Notes: generated by a model not told the origin, from the sequence alone. A stretch of 46,767 bases of DNA from Salinimicrobium sp049687495 (GCA_049687495.1 JBAVJB010000060.1:1-46767), one strand, 5' to 3'; shown: positions 1 to 7,661, counted from the first letter of the stretch. Numbers and translations are program-made.

Positions 1-18
1 TTCAGAACATAGAAACTA

Positions 19-906
19 ATGGAAACACTGGAATCCTTACAAAGAAAGATCACGGGCGCGGGAGAGCTTAAATCGGTCGTGCGTACTATGAAGGCTATGG
101 CAGCTTCGAGGATAGGAGAGTATGAAACGGCAGTAAGCGCTCTGGGAGATTATTACAAAAACCTGGCCCTGGCCCTGTCGGTATGCTTCAGGCACCCGGA
201 GATCGCGGAATTTAAACCCAAAGAAGATGCAAATATTAATGCGCAAACCACGGCCTATTTGTTGGTTTTTGGGTCAGAACAAGGGCTTATTGGCCCGTTT
301 AACGAAAAACTTACCGAATTTGTAAAGAAAAGTTCATCCTCAATAGCTTACTCTGTTGAGGCCTGGGCTATAGGTGCACGAATAGAGGAGAGCCTGCAGG
401 ATCATCATATCAAAGTGAGCAAATTATTCCCGGTGCCCAATTCGGTGGACGGCATCACTTCCCTGGTCGCGGAAATCCTTTCTAATATGGAAGAGACCCG
501 GGAAAAAGGGCCTGCAGTTTTTTATTTTTTTCACAACCAACCAAAAACCGGAGTGGCGTATGAACAAATAAAGCAACGGCTGCTGCCTTTTGACCGGGTA
601 TGGCAACAGGAATTCTCAGAAATTAATTGGCCAAATAACAACCTCCCCGAAGTCATAGGAGATCTCTCCACTACACTGTCTAATTTTATAAAGGAATATA
701 TTTTCGTCTCTATCTATAAGGCAAGTGCAGAATCACTGGCCAGCGAGAGTGCCGCCCGCCTTGCCGCTATGCAACGAGCAGAGACCAATATAAGTGAATT
801 GTTGAAAGATCTTAAGAATGATTTTCATCGGCTACGGCAAACCAGTATCGATGAGGAATTGTTCGATGTGATTTCGGGGTTTGAAGCCCTCAACCACCAA
901 GAATAG
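19..906 (+). CDS. atpG: Alternate (N-type) F1Fo-ATPase gamma subunit
   Basis: This is the central-stalk gamma subunit of an F-type ATPase, 295 residues long. The N-terminal helix (residues 3-35, with TGAGELKSVVRTMKAMAA) and the C-terminal helix (about 235-292, ending in LFDVISGFEAL) are the coiled-coil halves that sit inside the alpha3beta3 ring. The N-terminal wording and the ending resemble, from memory, the alternate F1Fo (N-ATPase) gamma family rather than the housekeeping gamma. In N-ATPase operons gamma is the last gene, which fits here: no further ATPase gene follows. The ATG overlaps a TAA at 17-19 in another frame, so the upstream gene may end there, but too little of it is visible to name. 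Whether the enzyme pumps Na+ or H+ depends on the c subunit, which lies outside the window. Confidence 0.85.
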   Translation: METLESLQRKITGAGELKSVVRTMKAMAASRIGEYETAVSALGDYYKNLALALSVCFRHPEIAEFKPKEDANINAQTTAYLLVFGSEQGLIGPFNEKLTEFVKKSSSSIAYSVEAWAIGARIEESLQDHHIKVSKLFPVPNSVDGITSLVAEILSNMEETREKGPAVFYFFHNQPKTGVAYEQIKQRLLPFDRVWQQEFSEINWPNNNLPEVIGDLSTTLSNFIKEYIFVSIYKASAESLASESAARLAAMQRAETNISELLKDLKNDFHRLRQTSIDEELFDVISGFEALNHQE

Positions 907-948
907 CTGTTCCCACTTCTTCCGAAGAACTTCAACAACAATAGCTGT

Positions 949-965
949 CAAAAATGACATTTTTG
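949..965. repeat. 17-bp dispersed palindrome, copy 1
   Basis: CAAAAATGACATTTTTG lies 43 bp after the atpG stop. It is a perfect palindrome around a single central base. It is not followed by a T-run, so it is not an obvious terminator. It is one of about 13 copies in the window. Confidence 0.8.
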
Positions 966-1076
966 GCACCCTTGAATTTTATCACTTCCGAAGCCCAAAA
1001 TAAGATCACAAACAAGAAGCAAATAATCAATAGTTTGGTTAGATTTTTGAAGCTTAGTGGTAGTAAATGATTTGTA

Positions 1077-1226
1077 ATGACAAAAAGGAAACTATATGAG
1101 CTCGTGAACAACGAATGGGTGAGAGAGATTTTCATCCTGTTCATCCTTGCTGTGGGCGGTTTCCTGCTTTTCAGGGCCCTGCCCGAAATTCTGAACCTCA
1201 TCCTGAAACTTCTTAATTACGAATAA
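1077..1226 (+). CDS. Putative 49-residue single-span membrane microprotein
   Basis: This short ATG-to-TAA frame encodes 49 residues: a basic start (MTKRKLYELV), a hydrophobic segment (about residues 18-34, IFILFILAVGGFLLF), and an amphipathic end (LPEILNLILKLLNYE). It fills the gap between atpG and a good terminator whose stem begins 4 bp after its stop, which is the placement expected of a real terminal gene. I do not recognise the family. It could be a small subunit or assembly peptide linked to the ATPase operon, but only position suggests that. No clear Shine-Dalgarno sequence is seen, which is usual in Bacteroidota. A longer antisense frame over the same DNA looks less protein-like. Confidence 0.5.
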   Translation: MTKRKLYELVNNEWVREIFILFILAVGGFLLFRALPEILNLILKLLNYE

Positions 1227-1229
1227 AAA

Positions 1230-1273
1230 AAGCCCCTAAAACATAACCTTCAAAAAAGGCATTTTAGAGGCTT
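1230..1273. terminator. Bidirectional Rho-independent terminator
   Basis: The arms AAGCCCCTAAAA (1230-1241) and TTTTAGAGGCTT (1262-1273) pair with one mismatch. T-rich sequence follows on both strands. It separates the rightward 49-residue gene from the leftward gene ending at 1293. Confidence 0.75.
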
Positions 1274-1292
1274 CTTATTTTCTGCTCTATTT

Positions 1293-1925
1293 CTAGTCCA
1301 GCATCACCAGTCCGTTAATTAAATTTTCACCGTCTTTTTTGTACTGGTCAAGCAGGTTTTGTGCCGTAAAAGTGATGAACTGTACCGTACCCGTATGGTT
1401 GGAATAAACATAGCCGTAGTAGGCGATCTTCATGCCCTGCGCTGTACCATTCAGTTGAAGCAGCAGCACTTTTTGGCCGTTTACATTCCTGTACTCCTCC
1501 TCAACAACATGAATGTCTGGCGCCAGGCTCCTCGCGTTCTCCAGCACGATTCTCTTCAGGTTTTCAAGCGGGATCTCTATCTTTTCGGTAATGATCACCC
1601 CGTAAAGGTCTTCGCCTTTAAGAGCAACTTCATACTCGGCATCTGGATTTTCTGTTGGTTTTGAAAAAGACCATTTTTTGGGATCCAGCCAAAAACCCAC
1701 GTTCACCTTTTTGCTCTTCAGCAGGAAAGTGGCCTCCTCACTTTTGGAAAATTTCTTCGGATTCATTTTTACTTCAGCCATAGGAGCCTCCTCCTTGTTG
1801 GCATACACATAGGTGCCGTTGTCATAAAGCACAACCTCTTCACCCGTTTCGGTCACGGCTCTGGTTTGGCAAAACGCAGATGCAGACATCGTGGTGCAGA
1901 TCAAAATTGCTAGAGTTCTTTTCAT
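1293..1925 (-). CDS. Hypothetical secreted protein
   Basis: A 210-residue protein with a Sec signal peptide (MKRTLAILICTTMSASAFCQT; cleavage probably after ASA or FCQ). The Cys in AFCQ is not in a lipobox, so it is likely soluble and periplasmic rather than a lipoprotein. The mature N-terminus contains TETGEEVVLYDNGTYVYAN, a short 'response to a string value' type motif frequent in Bacteroidota secreted proteins. The rest is a mixed alpha/beta sequence with no catalytic motif that I recognise. It is a single gene with its own terminator at 1230-1273. Function unknown. Confidence 0.75.
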   Translation of the reverse strand: MKRTLAILICTTMSASAFCQTRAVTETGEEVVLYDNGTYVYANKEEAPMAEVKMNPKKFSKSEEATFLLKSKKVNVGFWLDPKKWSFSKPTENPDAEYEVALKGEDLYGVIITEKIEIPLENLKRIVLENARSLAPDIHVVEEEYRNVNGQKVLLLQLNGTAQGMKIAYYGYVYSNHTGTVQFITFTAQNLLDQYKKDGENLINGLVMLD

Positions 1926-2047
1926 TATAAATGTTGGTTAATTAGCAGCAAAATAGGCAAATCTTAAAATTAAGAGGGTGAAAAATAGAAAAAAGAGAGT
2001 TGATAACTCATCCTGAAGCCAGTTGGCATTCGATCCTAAGCCGTTAA

Positions 2048-2087
2048 AGAATCCTCAAAAATGGCATTTTTGGGGATTCTTTTTTTA
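2048..2087 (+). terminator. Terminator-like hairpin with an embedded palindrome
   Basis: AGAATCC (2048-2054) pairs with GGATTCT (2074-2080), and the interior of the stem is the dispersed palindrome at 2056-2072. A T-run follows from 2079. It lies in the divergent intergenic region 24 bp ahead of the aldo/keto reductase start, where a terminator is unexpected; it could attenuate that gene. Confidence 0.6.
2056..2072. repeat. 17-bp dispersed palindrome, copy 2
   Basis: CAAAAATGGCATTTTTG, here with G at the central position, forms the inner stem of the hairpin at 2048-2080. Confidence 0.8.
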
Positions 2088-2110
2088 TTTTATTGGTCAA
2101 ATCCGGAATT

Positions 2111-3055
2111 ATGCAGCACAAGACTTTAGGAAACACAGGAGTACAAATTTCACCGATCATCTTTGGCGGCAACGTCTTTGGATGGACGCTTGATGAAAAG
2201 GAATCATTCAAAATGTTGGACGAAGTGCTGGACAAGGGCTTCAATACCATAGATACCGCCGATTCCTATTCGCATTGGGCACCGGGAAACAGCGGCGGCG
2301 AATCTGAGACCATCATCGGGAAATGGCTGAAGGATCGAGGCAACCGAGATAAGATCATTCTTGCTACCAAAGTAGGTTCCAATCCCGGAAAGGAAGGCAG
2401 AGATGTTTCAAAAAATTACATTTTAAAGGCTGCAGAAGATTCATTGCGACGACTGCAAACAGATCATATCGATCTTTATTTCACCCATTGGGACAATGAA
2501 ACCACTCCCGTCGAAGAAGCCCTGGAAGCTTACCAACAGCTTATAAAAGACGGAAAAGTAAGGCATATTGGCGCTTCCAATCTTTCTCCCCAAAGAGTGA
2601 GGGAATCTTTGGCTGCGGCCGAAGAAAATAACCTGCCAAAGTACCAGGTGCTGCAACCGGAATACAGCCTTATGGAACGCAAAAAGTTTGAGGAAGGCTA
2701 TTGGGAAACAGCCAAAGAATATGATCTTGGTGTCACCTCCTACTTCTCCCTCGCCAGCGGCTTTCTAACAGGAAAATATCGCAAAAAAGAGGACATTTCG
2801 GGACCGCGTAAAGAGATCGTGGAAAAATATTTCAGCGAAAAGGGCATGAAAGTTTTGGACCACCTGGACAGCATCTCTAAAGCTCATAATGTTTCCAATG
2901 CGGCCGTGGCTTTGCGCTGGATCATGAACCGCCCCGGAATAACCGCACCAATTGCCAGCGCTACCAAGAGCAGTCATCTAAAAGCATTTGAAGAAGCGGT
3001 GAACTTAAAACTTTCAGGAGAGGAAATGGCGAAGCTCAATGATATAAGCGGTTAA
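2111..3055 (+). CDS. Aldo/keto reductase
   Basis: A 314-residue NADPH-dependent oxidoreductase of the aldo/keto reductase superfamily with a (beta/alpha)8 barrel. The tetrad can be read: Asp and Tyr in DTADSYS, Lys in ATKVG, and His in YFTHWD. The late IASATKSSHL segment matches the family's cofactor-binding end. Length and the LGNTGVQISPIIFGGNVFG start resemble the YajO/Tas/PhdYeF-like subgroup that reduces a range of carbonyls; the substrate cannot be told. I start at the ATG at 2111 (MQHKTLGNTG), because the longer frame uses a TTG inside the T-rich tail of the hairpin at 2048-2087. It is a monocistronic gene. Confidence 0.9.
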   Translation: MQHKTLGNTGVQISPIIFGGNVFGWTLDEKESFKMLDEVLDKGFNTIDTADSYSHWAPGNSGGESETIIGKWLKDRGNRDKIILATKVGSNPGKEGRDVSKNYILKAAEDSLRRLQTDHIDLYFTHWDNETTPVEEALEAYQQLIKDGKVRHIGASNLSPQRVRESLAAAEENNLPKYQVLQPEYSLMERKKFEEGYWETAKEYDLGVTSYFSLASGFLTGKYRKKEDISGPRKEIVEKYFSEKGMKVLDHLDSISKAHNVSNAAVALRWIMNRPGITAPIASATKSSHLKAFEEAVNLKLSGEEMAKLNDISG

Positions 3056-3111
3056 ATTCTAACCCACATTAGGGGCCTTAAAAAAGCTCCTGATCTCAAC
3101 TTTTCCACCCC

Positions 3112-3141
3112 GTCCTGCGGACACCCCCTCCACAGGAAGGG
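3112..3141. repeat. Small GC-rich hairpin cluster, probable intergenic repeat debris
   Basis: GTCC TGC GGAC (3112-3122) and CCCTCC ACA GGAAGGG (3126-3141) are two adjacent mini-hairpins in an AT-rich spacer. They look like the short GC-rich interspersed repeats often found between flavobacterial genes, but only one copy is in this window. Confidence 0.35.
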
Positions 3142-3183
3142 AAGAGTAAGAACGGGATGTCTATAATAGGAAAAGATTTTCCC

Positions 3184-3221
3184 AAAAAAAAGGAATTACC
3201 ACCCTCCTCTTGAATTGAGGG
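3184..3221 (-). terminator. Weak terminator candidate for hisS
   Basis: On the minus strand CCCTC pairs with GAGGG (3217-3221 with 3202-3206), followed after about 10 nt by eight T residues (A-run 3184-3191). The gap between stem and T-run makes it a poor match to a classical terminator, but no better one lies 3' of hisS. Confidence 0.3.
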
Positions 3222-3224
3222 CGT

Positions 3225-4595
3225 CTACTTCAGCTTCTCGATCAACTCCTGTTGAGTTACAGAAGACTGCTCCCCTGATCTCATGTTCTTCAAAGTGAAT
3301 TTTTCCTGCTGCATTTCTTCGGCACCAGCTAAAACAACAAATGGAATATCGCGCTTATTGGCATGGTTCATCTGCTTTTTCATCTTGGCTTCATCAGGAT
3401 AAAGTTCTGCAGCAATTCCTGCGCTACGCAACTTTTTAATTGCCTGCAAACAGTAAAGACTTTCATTCTGCCCAAAGTTGATGAACAGCACTTCAACATT
3501 TTGTGCAACAGTCTCAGGGAAAAGCCCGAGCTCCTCCAACACCAGGTAGATCCTGTCGAGTCCAAATGAGATACCAACCCCGCTCACATCGCTCATTCCG
3601 AAGATGCCGGTAAGGTCATCATACCTTCCGCCGCCGCCAATGGAGCCCATTTTCACTTTTTCGGGCGCAGATACTTCAAAAATAGCTCCGGTGTAATAAT
3701 TTAATCCACGGGCAAGGGTAACATCCAGGTCAAGTCTGGCTGTTTGCAGGCCAAGTGCCTCAATGGCCATATCAATGAATTCAAGTTCTTCAATCCCTTT
3801 TTTACCCACTTCAGAAGTAGAAAGTATCGTCTTAAGCACCTTGATCTTATCGCTAAAGTCACCTTTAAGATCAAAAACCCGTTGTATCTTTTGAATAGCT
3901 TCGGAAGAAATTCCTTTTTCCTGCATTTCCTTTTTAACCCCGTCCTCGCCTATTTTATCAAGCTTGTCGAGGGCCACGGTAAAGTCAATAAGCTTATCAG
4001 ATTCGCCTATCACTTCAGCAAAACCAGAAAGTACTTTCCTGTTATTGATCTTGATGGTTACGCCTTCCAGCTGAAGTGAATTAAAGACAGCATCATACAG
4101 CTGCACAAATTCAACTTCCTGCCAAAGGCTGTCGCTTCCCACCACATCGGCATCACACTGGAAGAACTCTCTAAAACGCCCTTTTTGAGGCCTGTCTGCA
4201 CGCCATACCGGCTGGATCTGGTAGCGCTTGAAAGGAAATTCAAGTTCATTCCTGTGCTGCACCACGTAACGCGCGAAAGGCACGGTAAGGTCGTAACGCA
4301 GAGCTTTTTCGCTGATAGAAGGCGTAAGCTTGAGGCTATCCTTTTGCTCGTAAGCCTGTTGATCTGCCTTCCGAAGAAAGTCTCCGGAATTGAGGATCTT
4401 AAAGATCAGGCGATCGCCTTCTTCCCCATATTTGCCCATGAGCGTATCAAAGTTTTCAAAGCTGGGCGTTTCAATGGGTTGAAACCCGAATTTACTGAAC
4501 TGCTCCTGTATCTTTTGAATAATATAATTTCTCTTTGCCACCTCGGCCGGAGAAAAATCACGGGTACCTTTGGGAATAGAAGGTTTTTGTGCCAT
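3225..4595 (-). CDS. hisS: Histidine--tRNA ligase
   Basis: A class II aminoacyl-tRNA synthetase of 456 residues that charges tRNA-His in the cytoplasm. It starts PSIPKGTRDFSP, typical of HisRS. Motif 2 reads QIQPVWRADRPQKGRFREFF, the histidine-specific loop LDVTLARGLNYYTGAIFEV is complete, and motif 3 reads GVGISFGLDRIYLVL. The C-terminal anticodon-binding domain covers roughly the last 95 residues. I use the ATG at 4595 (MAQKPSIPKG). The frame stays open for 23 more codons upstream, but that extension has no family support and overlaps the likely promoter (GATATTTG-like element on the minus strand). It is divergent from the ABC permease at 4737. Confidence 0.95.
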   Translation of the reverse strand: MAQKPSIPKGTRDFSPAEVAKRNYIIQKIQEQFSKFGFQPIETPSFENFDTLMGKYGEEGDRLIFKILNSGDFLRKADQQAYEQKDSLKLTPSISEKALRYDLTVPFARYVVQHRNELEFPFKRYQIQPVWRADRPQKGRFREFFQCDADVVGSDSLWQEVEFVQLYDAVFNSLQLEGVTIKINNRKVLSGFAEVIGESDKLIDFTVALDKLDKIGEDGVKKEMQEKGISSEAIQKIQRVFDLKGDFSDKIKVLKTILSTSEVGKKGIEELEFIDMAIEALGLQTARLDLDVTLARGLNYYTGAIFEVSAPEKVKMGSIGGGGRYDDLTGIFGMSDVSGVGISFGLDRIYLVLEELGLFPETVAQNVEVLFINFGQNESLYCLQAIKKLRSAGIAAELYPDEAKMKKQMNHANKRDIPFVVLAGAEEMQQEKFTLKNMRSGEQSSVTQQELIEKLK

Positions 4596-4736
4596 TTTTG
4601 AATCTTTAATTGAGCTGCAAATATCTGAAAAATTAAAAGAATGCCGGCAGCCAACCTGCCGCAAGAAGTTTTAATCTTTGGCAGCTGTAACAACTGCCTT
4701 ACAAATGCGTCTAACGAATAAACATTACAGCTACGT

Positions 4737-5978
4737 ATGTTTCCACTTTTTAAAGAAAACGTCCGCATTGCATTCTATTCCATCAAGAGTCAGCTGCTAA
4801 GGACCATACTTACCGTGATGATCATTGCCATTGGTATCACTGCCCTTGTGGGTATTCTTAGTGCCGTATCGGCGCTGGAGAATACCATTAGCAGTGATTT
4901 TGCCTCTATGGGCGCCAACACCTTTAACCTGCAGCGTTACGATTCACAGGTAAGAAGAGCGGGTGGTGATTCAGAAATGAAAGTCAATCCCATTATTGGT
5001 TATCGAGAGGTAAAAGAGTTTAAGGACAAATTCATTTTTCCGCAAACCCAAACCTCGATCTCTTTTACCGGCACCTCCAGCGCCGAAGTGAAATACGAAA
5101 ACGAAAAGACAGATCCCGAGGTGACCATCCTGGGAGTCAACGAGAACTTTGTCACCAACTCTGGACTAAAAGTGGAAGAAGGCCGCGACCTCAACATCTT
5201 TGATATTGAGAACAACAACCATGTTGCAATTTTAGGTTCAGATTTTAAAGACGGACTTTTCAAAGGACTAAATCCGCTGGGGAAAACCATCTCGGTAAGA
5301 GGTGCGAAATTTCGCGTTATCGGGATACTCGAATCTAAAGGCTCTACCTTCGGAAATAACCAGGATCTAAGGGTTTTGATCCCCGTGCAGATCGCCCGTT
5401 CAATTTTTACTGCTCCAAACATCAACTACAACATCAGTGTAAAAGTTGATAATAAGGAGCTTCTCGAGGGGGCGCAGGACGAGGCCATAATCACTTTCAG
5501 AAATATTAGAGGGCTTAGCCCGGTTGAGGAGAACAATTTTGGAATTGCCAAGAGCGATGACCTTATCAACAGGATCTTCTCCATCACTCAATACCTTAAC
5601 ATCGCGGCCTGGGTGATCTCAATTATTACCATTTTTGGATCGTCCATCGCTTTGATGAACATCATGCTGGTTTCGGTAAGTGAACGAACCCGGGAGATTG
5701 GCGTTAGAAAAGCGCTTGGCGCGAAGAAGAATACGATCGCCACTCAGTTTTTCATGGAAACCATCATCATTGGTCAGATAGGCGGGCTCTTCGGAATTAT
5801 CTTCGGAATTCTTATAGGACTCGCAGTTTCCTCGGCAGCAGGTTTCGATTTTACGACTCCGTGGATGGCCATGATATGGGCTACCGCGATCACCATTCTA
5901 GTCGCAATTCTCGCCGGAAGTTATCCCGCCGCTAAAGCCGCAAAACAGGATCCTATTGAGTCTTTGAGGTACGAGTAG
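4737..5978 (+). CDS. FtsX/MacB-type ABC transporter permease
   Basis: A 413-residue inner-membrane permease subunit. An N-terminal membrane helix (about residues 20-45, LLRTILTVMIIAIGITALVGI) is followed by a periplasmic MacB_PCD domain (about 50-280) and three C-terminal helices of the FtsX domain (about 290-405). The cytoplasmic coupling segment ERTREIGVRKALGAK and the ending YPAAKAAKQDPIESLRYE are diagnostic. MacB-type permeases work by mechanotransmission with an ATPase of the LolD/MacB type, exporting lipoproteins, peptides or signals. No ATPase gene is adjacent, so its partner must be encoded elsewhere. The substrate is unknown. Confidence 0.9.
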   Translation: MFPLFKENVRIAFYSIKSQLLRTILTVMIIAIGITALVGILSAVSALENTISSDFASMGANTFNLQRYDSQVRRAGGDSEMKVNPIIGYREVKEFKDKFIFPQTQTSISFTGTSSAEVKYENEKTDPEVTILGVNENFVTNSGLKVEEGRDLNIFDIENNNHVAILGSDFKDGLFKGLNPLGKTISVRGAKFRVIGILESKGSTFGNNQDLRVLIPVQIARSIFTAPNINYNISVKVDNKELLEGAQDEAIITFRNIRGLSPVEENNFGIAKSDDLINRIFSITQYLNIAAWVISIITIFGSSIALMNIMLVSVSERTREIGVRKALGAKKNTIATQFFMETIIIGQIGGLFGIIFGILIGLAVSSAAGFDFTTPWMAMIWATAITILVAILAGSYPAAKAAKQDPIESLRYE

Positions 5979-6056
5979 TTCTAAGAATCTAGACCATAGA
6001 TGGTAGAATCCAGACTTATTTGTCTAACATTTAGTTCTAGTCTCTACAGTTTGAAC

Positions 6057-6179
6057 CGTCTTTGCGATGGAGCCGAAGGCGACTGAAGCAATCTGCCGCT
6101 TGAGGAAGAGAATCCGGTTGTATAAAAATTCTGTTCGAAAAGATGAGATTGCTTCGGTCGTTCCTCCCTCGCAAAGACG
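6057..6179. repeat. Dispersed long inverted repeat (MITE/REP-like)
   Basis: The left arm (6057-6097, beginning CGTCTTTGCGATGGAGCCG and containing GAAGCAATCTG) and the right arm (6145-6179, GAGATTGCTTCGG ... CTCGCAAAGACG) are imperfect reverse complements around a loop of about 47 nt. Elements of this wording (GAAGCAATCT ... TTGCGA) are widespread dispersed repeats in Bacteroidota, from memory. Several apparent frames across it are artefacts. It sits between the ABC permease and the DUF6495 gene (convergent ends), so it may add to termination. Confidence 0.75.
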
Positions 6180-6222
6180 TAAAACAACTTTGGACAAATT
6201 TCATGCACCAAATCACAAACAT

Positions 6223-6271
6223 CAAGCACCAAATTCCAATTCACTTCTCAGAACTTGGAATTTGGAGCTTG
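6223..6271. repeat. 17-bp inverted repeat next to the 3' end of the DUF6495 gene
   Basis: CAAGCACCAAATTCCAA (6223-6239) pairs with TTGGAATTTGGAGCTTG (6255-6271) with one mismatch and a 15-nt loop. It lies 5 bp beyond the stop of the leftward gene ending at 6277. The wording is that of another common flavobacterial dispersed repeat. No T-run follows on the minus strand, so a terminator role is uncertain. Confidence 0.6.
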
Positions 6272-6276
6272 GAATT

Positions 6277-6750
6277 TTACAGATTCAGGTGCTTCTCAAA
6301 AAAGCCATATAATTCACCTTTTGTGATCACTGCTCCTTGCTGAATGAGCGCAAAAATATCCTGGTTTCGGTCTTCGCTAATGGCTTTTGATGAAGTGTAA
6401 AGAGAAACTTTGTCGTCCATTAAATTTTGCTGCAGCCAGGCATAACCTTGTGGCGTGGTCACATCAATCTCCTCATTTTCCACCTTGATAGCGATAAGAT
6501 TAATAGTAAGTTCGGTAATATTGAAGAGAAAGATCTGGTTAGGAGAAAAATGCTCCAGGAATTTCGCCTGATTGAGTACGCCTTCCCACACCAGGTCGCT
6601 AAAGACATCGAGTTCTTGTTCGGCAACTTCGGGTTTATTGATCTTGATATCTTCCCACTCATCGGCTGTAATGGATTGGGAGGCCAGGAAATTGATAAAT
6701 TCCTGGTGCAGCTCTTCAAACTGTTCTTTAGATAATCTGGCGTATTTCAT
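6277..6750 (-). CDS. DUF6495 family protein
   Basis: A 157-residue soluble acidic protein without signal peptide or membrane segment. The start MKYARLSKEQFEELHQEFINFLASQSITADEW and the middle EQELDVFSDLVWEGVL match, from memory, a conserved flavobacterial family (DUF6495) that tends to lie between hisS and the rpsF-rpsR-rplI operon, as it does here. No enzymatic motif is visible. It is separated from the ribosomal operon by that operon's terminator, so it is transcribed on its own. Function unknown; the family name is recalled and not searched. Confidence 0.75.
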   Translation of the reverse strand: MKYARLSKEQFEELHQEFINFLASQSITADEWEDIKINKPEVAEQELDVFSDLVWEGVLNQAKFLEHFSPNQIFLFNITELTINLIAIKVENEEIDVTTPQGYAWLQQNLMDDKVSLYTSSKAISEDRNQDIFALIQQGAVITKGELYGFFEKHLNL

Positions 6751-6795
6751 GCTTATGCTTTTATGCCGGTTCGAATCGGCTTAATTAACAGGTCG

Positions 6796-6812
6796 CAAAA
6801 ATGTCATTTTTG
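6796..6812. repeat. 17-bp dispersed palindrome, copy 3
   Basis: CAAAAATGTCATTTTTG, with central T, lies between the DUF6495 start and the rplI terminator. A run of T (6819-6825) follows on the plus strand, but no GC-rich outer stem is present. Confidence 0.8.
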
Positions 6813-6850
6813 AGACTCTTTTTTTGCGGCTGTTCTTCCGCGGTAAAAAT

Positions 6851-6881
6851 AAAAAAGCCCACTTCAGGAGAAGCAGGCTTT
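6851..6881 (-). terminator. Terminator of the rpsF-rpsR-rplI operon
   Basis: On the minus strand AAAGCC..CTTC pairs with GAAG..GGCTTT (6881-6876 and 6873-6870 with 6865-6862 and 6859-6854), followed by a TTTTTT tract. It begins 20 bp past the rplI stop. Confidence 0.75.
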
Positions 6882-6900
6882 AGAAAATTTTGTAAAGCGA

Positions 6901-7350
6901 TTAAGCTTCAGCTACAACATCAAAGTTGAAGTTAGCGATCACTTCACGGTGGAAACGCAAGGTAGCTTCATACTGCCCTAGACGTTTAATGTTACCACCT
7001 GCAATTGTAATATATTTCTTCTCGATCTCAACACCTTCCTTAGACAAAGCTTGAGCAAGGTCAGCATCGGTTACAGATCCATAGATCTTATCACCGGCAC
7101 CTGCCTTAGCAGTAAGTTTCACCTCAAGATTGTTAAGCTTTGCAGCCTGTTCTTTGGCGTTTTCGATCTCTTTTTGCTCTTTATAAGAACGTTGCTTCAA
7201 AGTTTCATTCAAAACTTTTTTAGCAGAAGGAGTTGCCAGTACAGCAGCACCCTGAGGGATCAAAAAGTTTCTGCCGTATCCCGGTTTCACGGTCACAACA
7301 TCATCCTTAAATCCTAAATTCTCAACGTCTTTCTTTAGTATCAATTCCAT
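6901..7350 (-). CDS. rplI: 50S ribosomal protein bL9
   Basis: bL9 (149 residues) binds 23S rRNA near the L1 stalk. The N-terminal domain has MELILKKDVENLGFKDDVVTVKPGYGRNFLIPQGAA, the classic L9 signature. A long connecting helix (about residues 45-75, rich in K, E and Q) leads to the C-terminal domain ending ANFNFDVVAEA. It is the third gene of the rpsF-rpsR-rplI operon, 12 bp after rpsR, and is followed by a terminator. Confidence 0.97.
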   Translation of the reverse strand: MELILKKDVENLGFKDDVVTVKPGYGRNFLIPQGAAVLATPSAKKVLNETLKQRSYKEQKEIENAKEQAAKLNNLEVKLTAKAGAGDKIYGSVTDADLAQALSKEGVEIEKKYITIAGGNIKRLGQYEATLRFHREVIANFNFDVVAEA

Positions 7351-7362
7351 AATAGCCCCTTT

Positions 7363-7659
7363 TTATTTTAGTAAATCGCCAACATAAGGCATTAATGCTA
7401 AGTGACGAGCACGTTTTACGGCAGTAGCCACTTTTCTTTGATATTTCAAAGAAGTCCCGGTCAAACGACGAGGCAATAATTTTCCTTGTTCATTTACAAA
7501 GCTCATTAGGAAATCTGGATCTTTATAGTCGATATATTTGATCCCAGATCTCTTGAAACGACAATATTTCTTAGCCTTGCTGGTCTCGATATTTAACGGA
7601 GTAAGATACCTGATCTCCCCGTCTTTTTTTCCTTTCGCTTGTTGTTCAATAGATGACAT
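7363..7659 (-). CDS. rpsR: 30S ribosomal protein bS18
   Basis: bS18 (98 residues) binds next to bS6 on the platform of the small subunit. The core KKYCRFKRSGIKYIDYKDPDFLMSF and GKLLPRRLTGTSLKYQRKVATAVKRARHLALMPY is complete, with a short basic N-terminal extension (MSSIEQQAKGKKDGEIRYLTP) usual in Bacteroidota. It starts 2 bp after the rpsF stop, so translation is probably coupled. Confidence 0.97.
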   Translation of the reverse strand: MSSIEQQAKGKKDGEIRYLTPLNIETSKAKKYCRFKRSGIKYIDYKDPDFLMSFVNEQGKLLPRRLTGTSLKYQRKVATAVKRARHLALMPYVGDLLK

Positions 7660-7661
7660 AC

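Noticed and set aside
932..1201. 89-codon frame on the minus strand opposite the 49-residue gene
   Set aside because: It begins in the sense gene and ends through the dispersed palindrome; composition is unlike a protein and no family is recognised. The plus-strand frame with terminator is more convincing.
4596..4664. 23-residue N-terminal extension of HisRS
   Set aside because: Not part of the family; it covers the probable promoter region, and the ATG at 4595 gives the expected start.
6067..6343. Several overlapping frames of 60-80 codons
   Set aside because: They lie in a long inverted repeat and a second hairpin repeat, so they are translations of repeat DNA.
6759..6780. tRNA T-arm-like sequence GCCGGTTCGAATCGGC
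   Set aside because: The TTCGAAT loop is suggestive, but no acceptor, D or anticodon arm can be built around it on either strand, and the stem is only four pairs.
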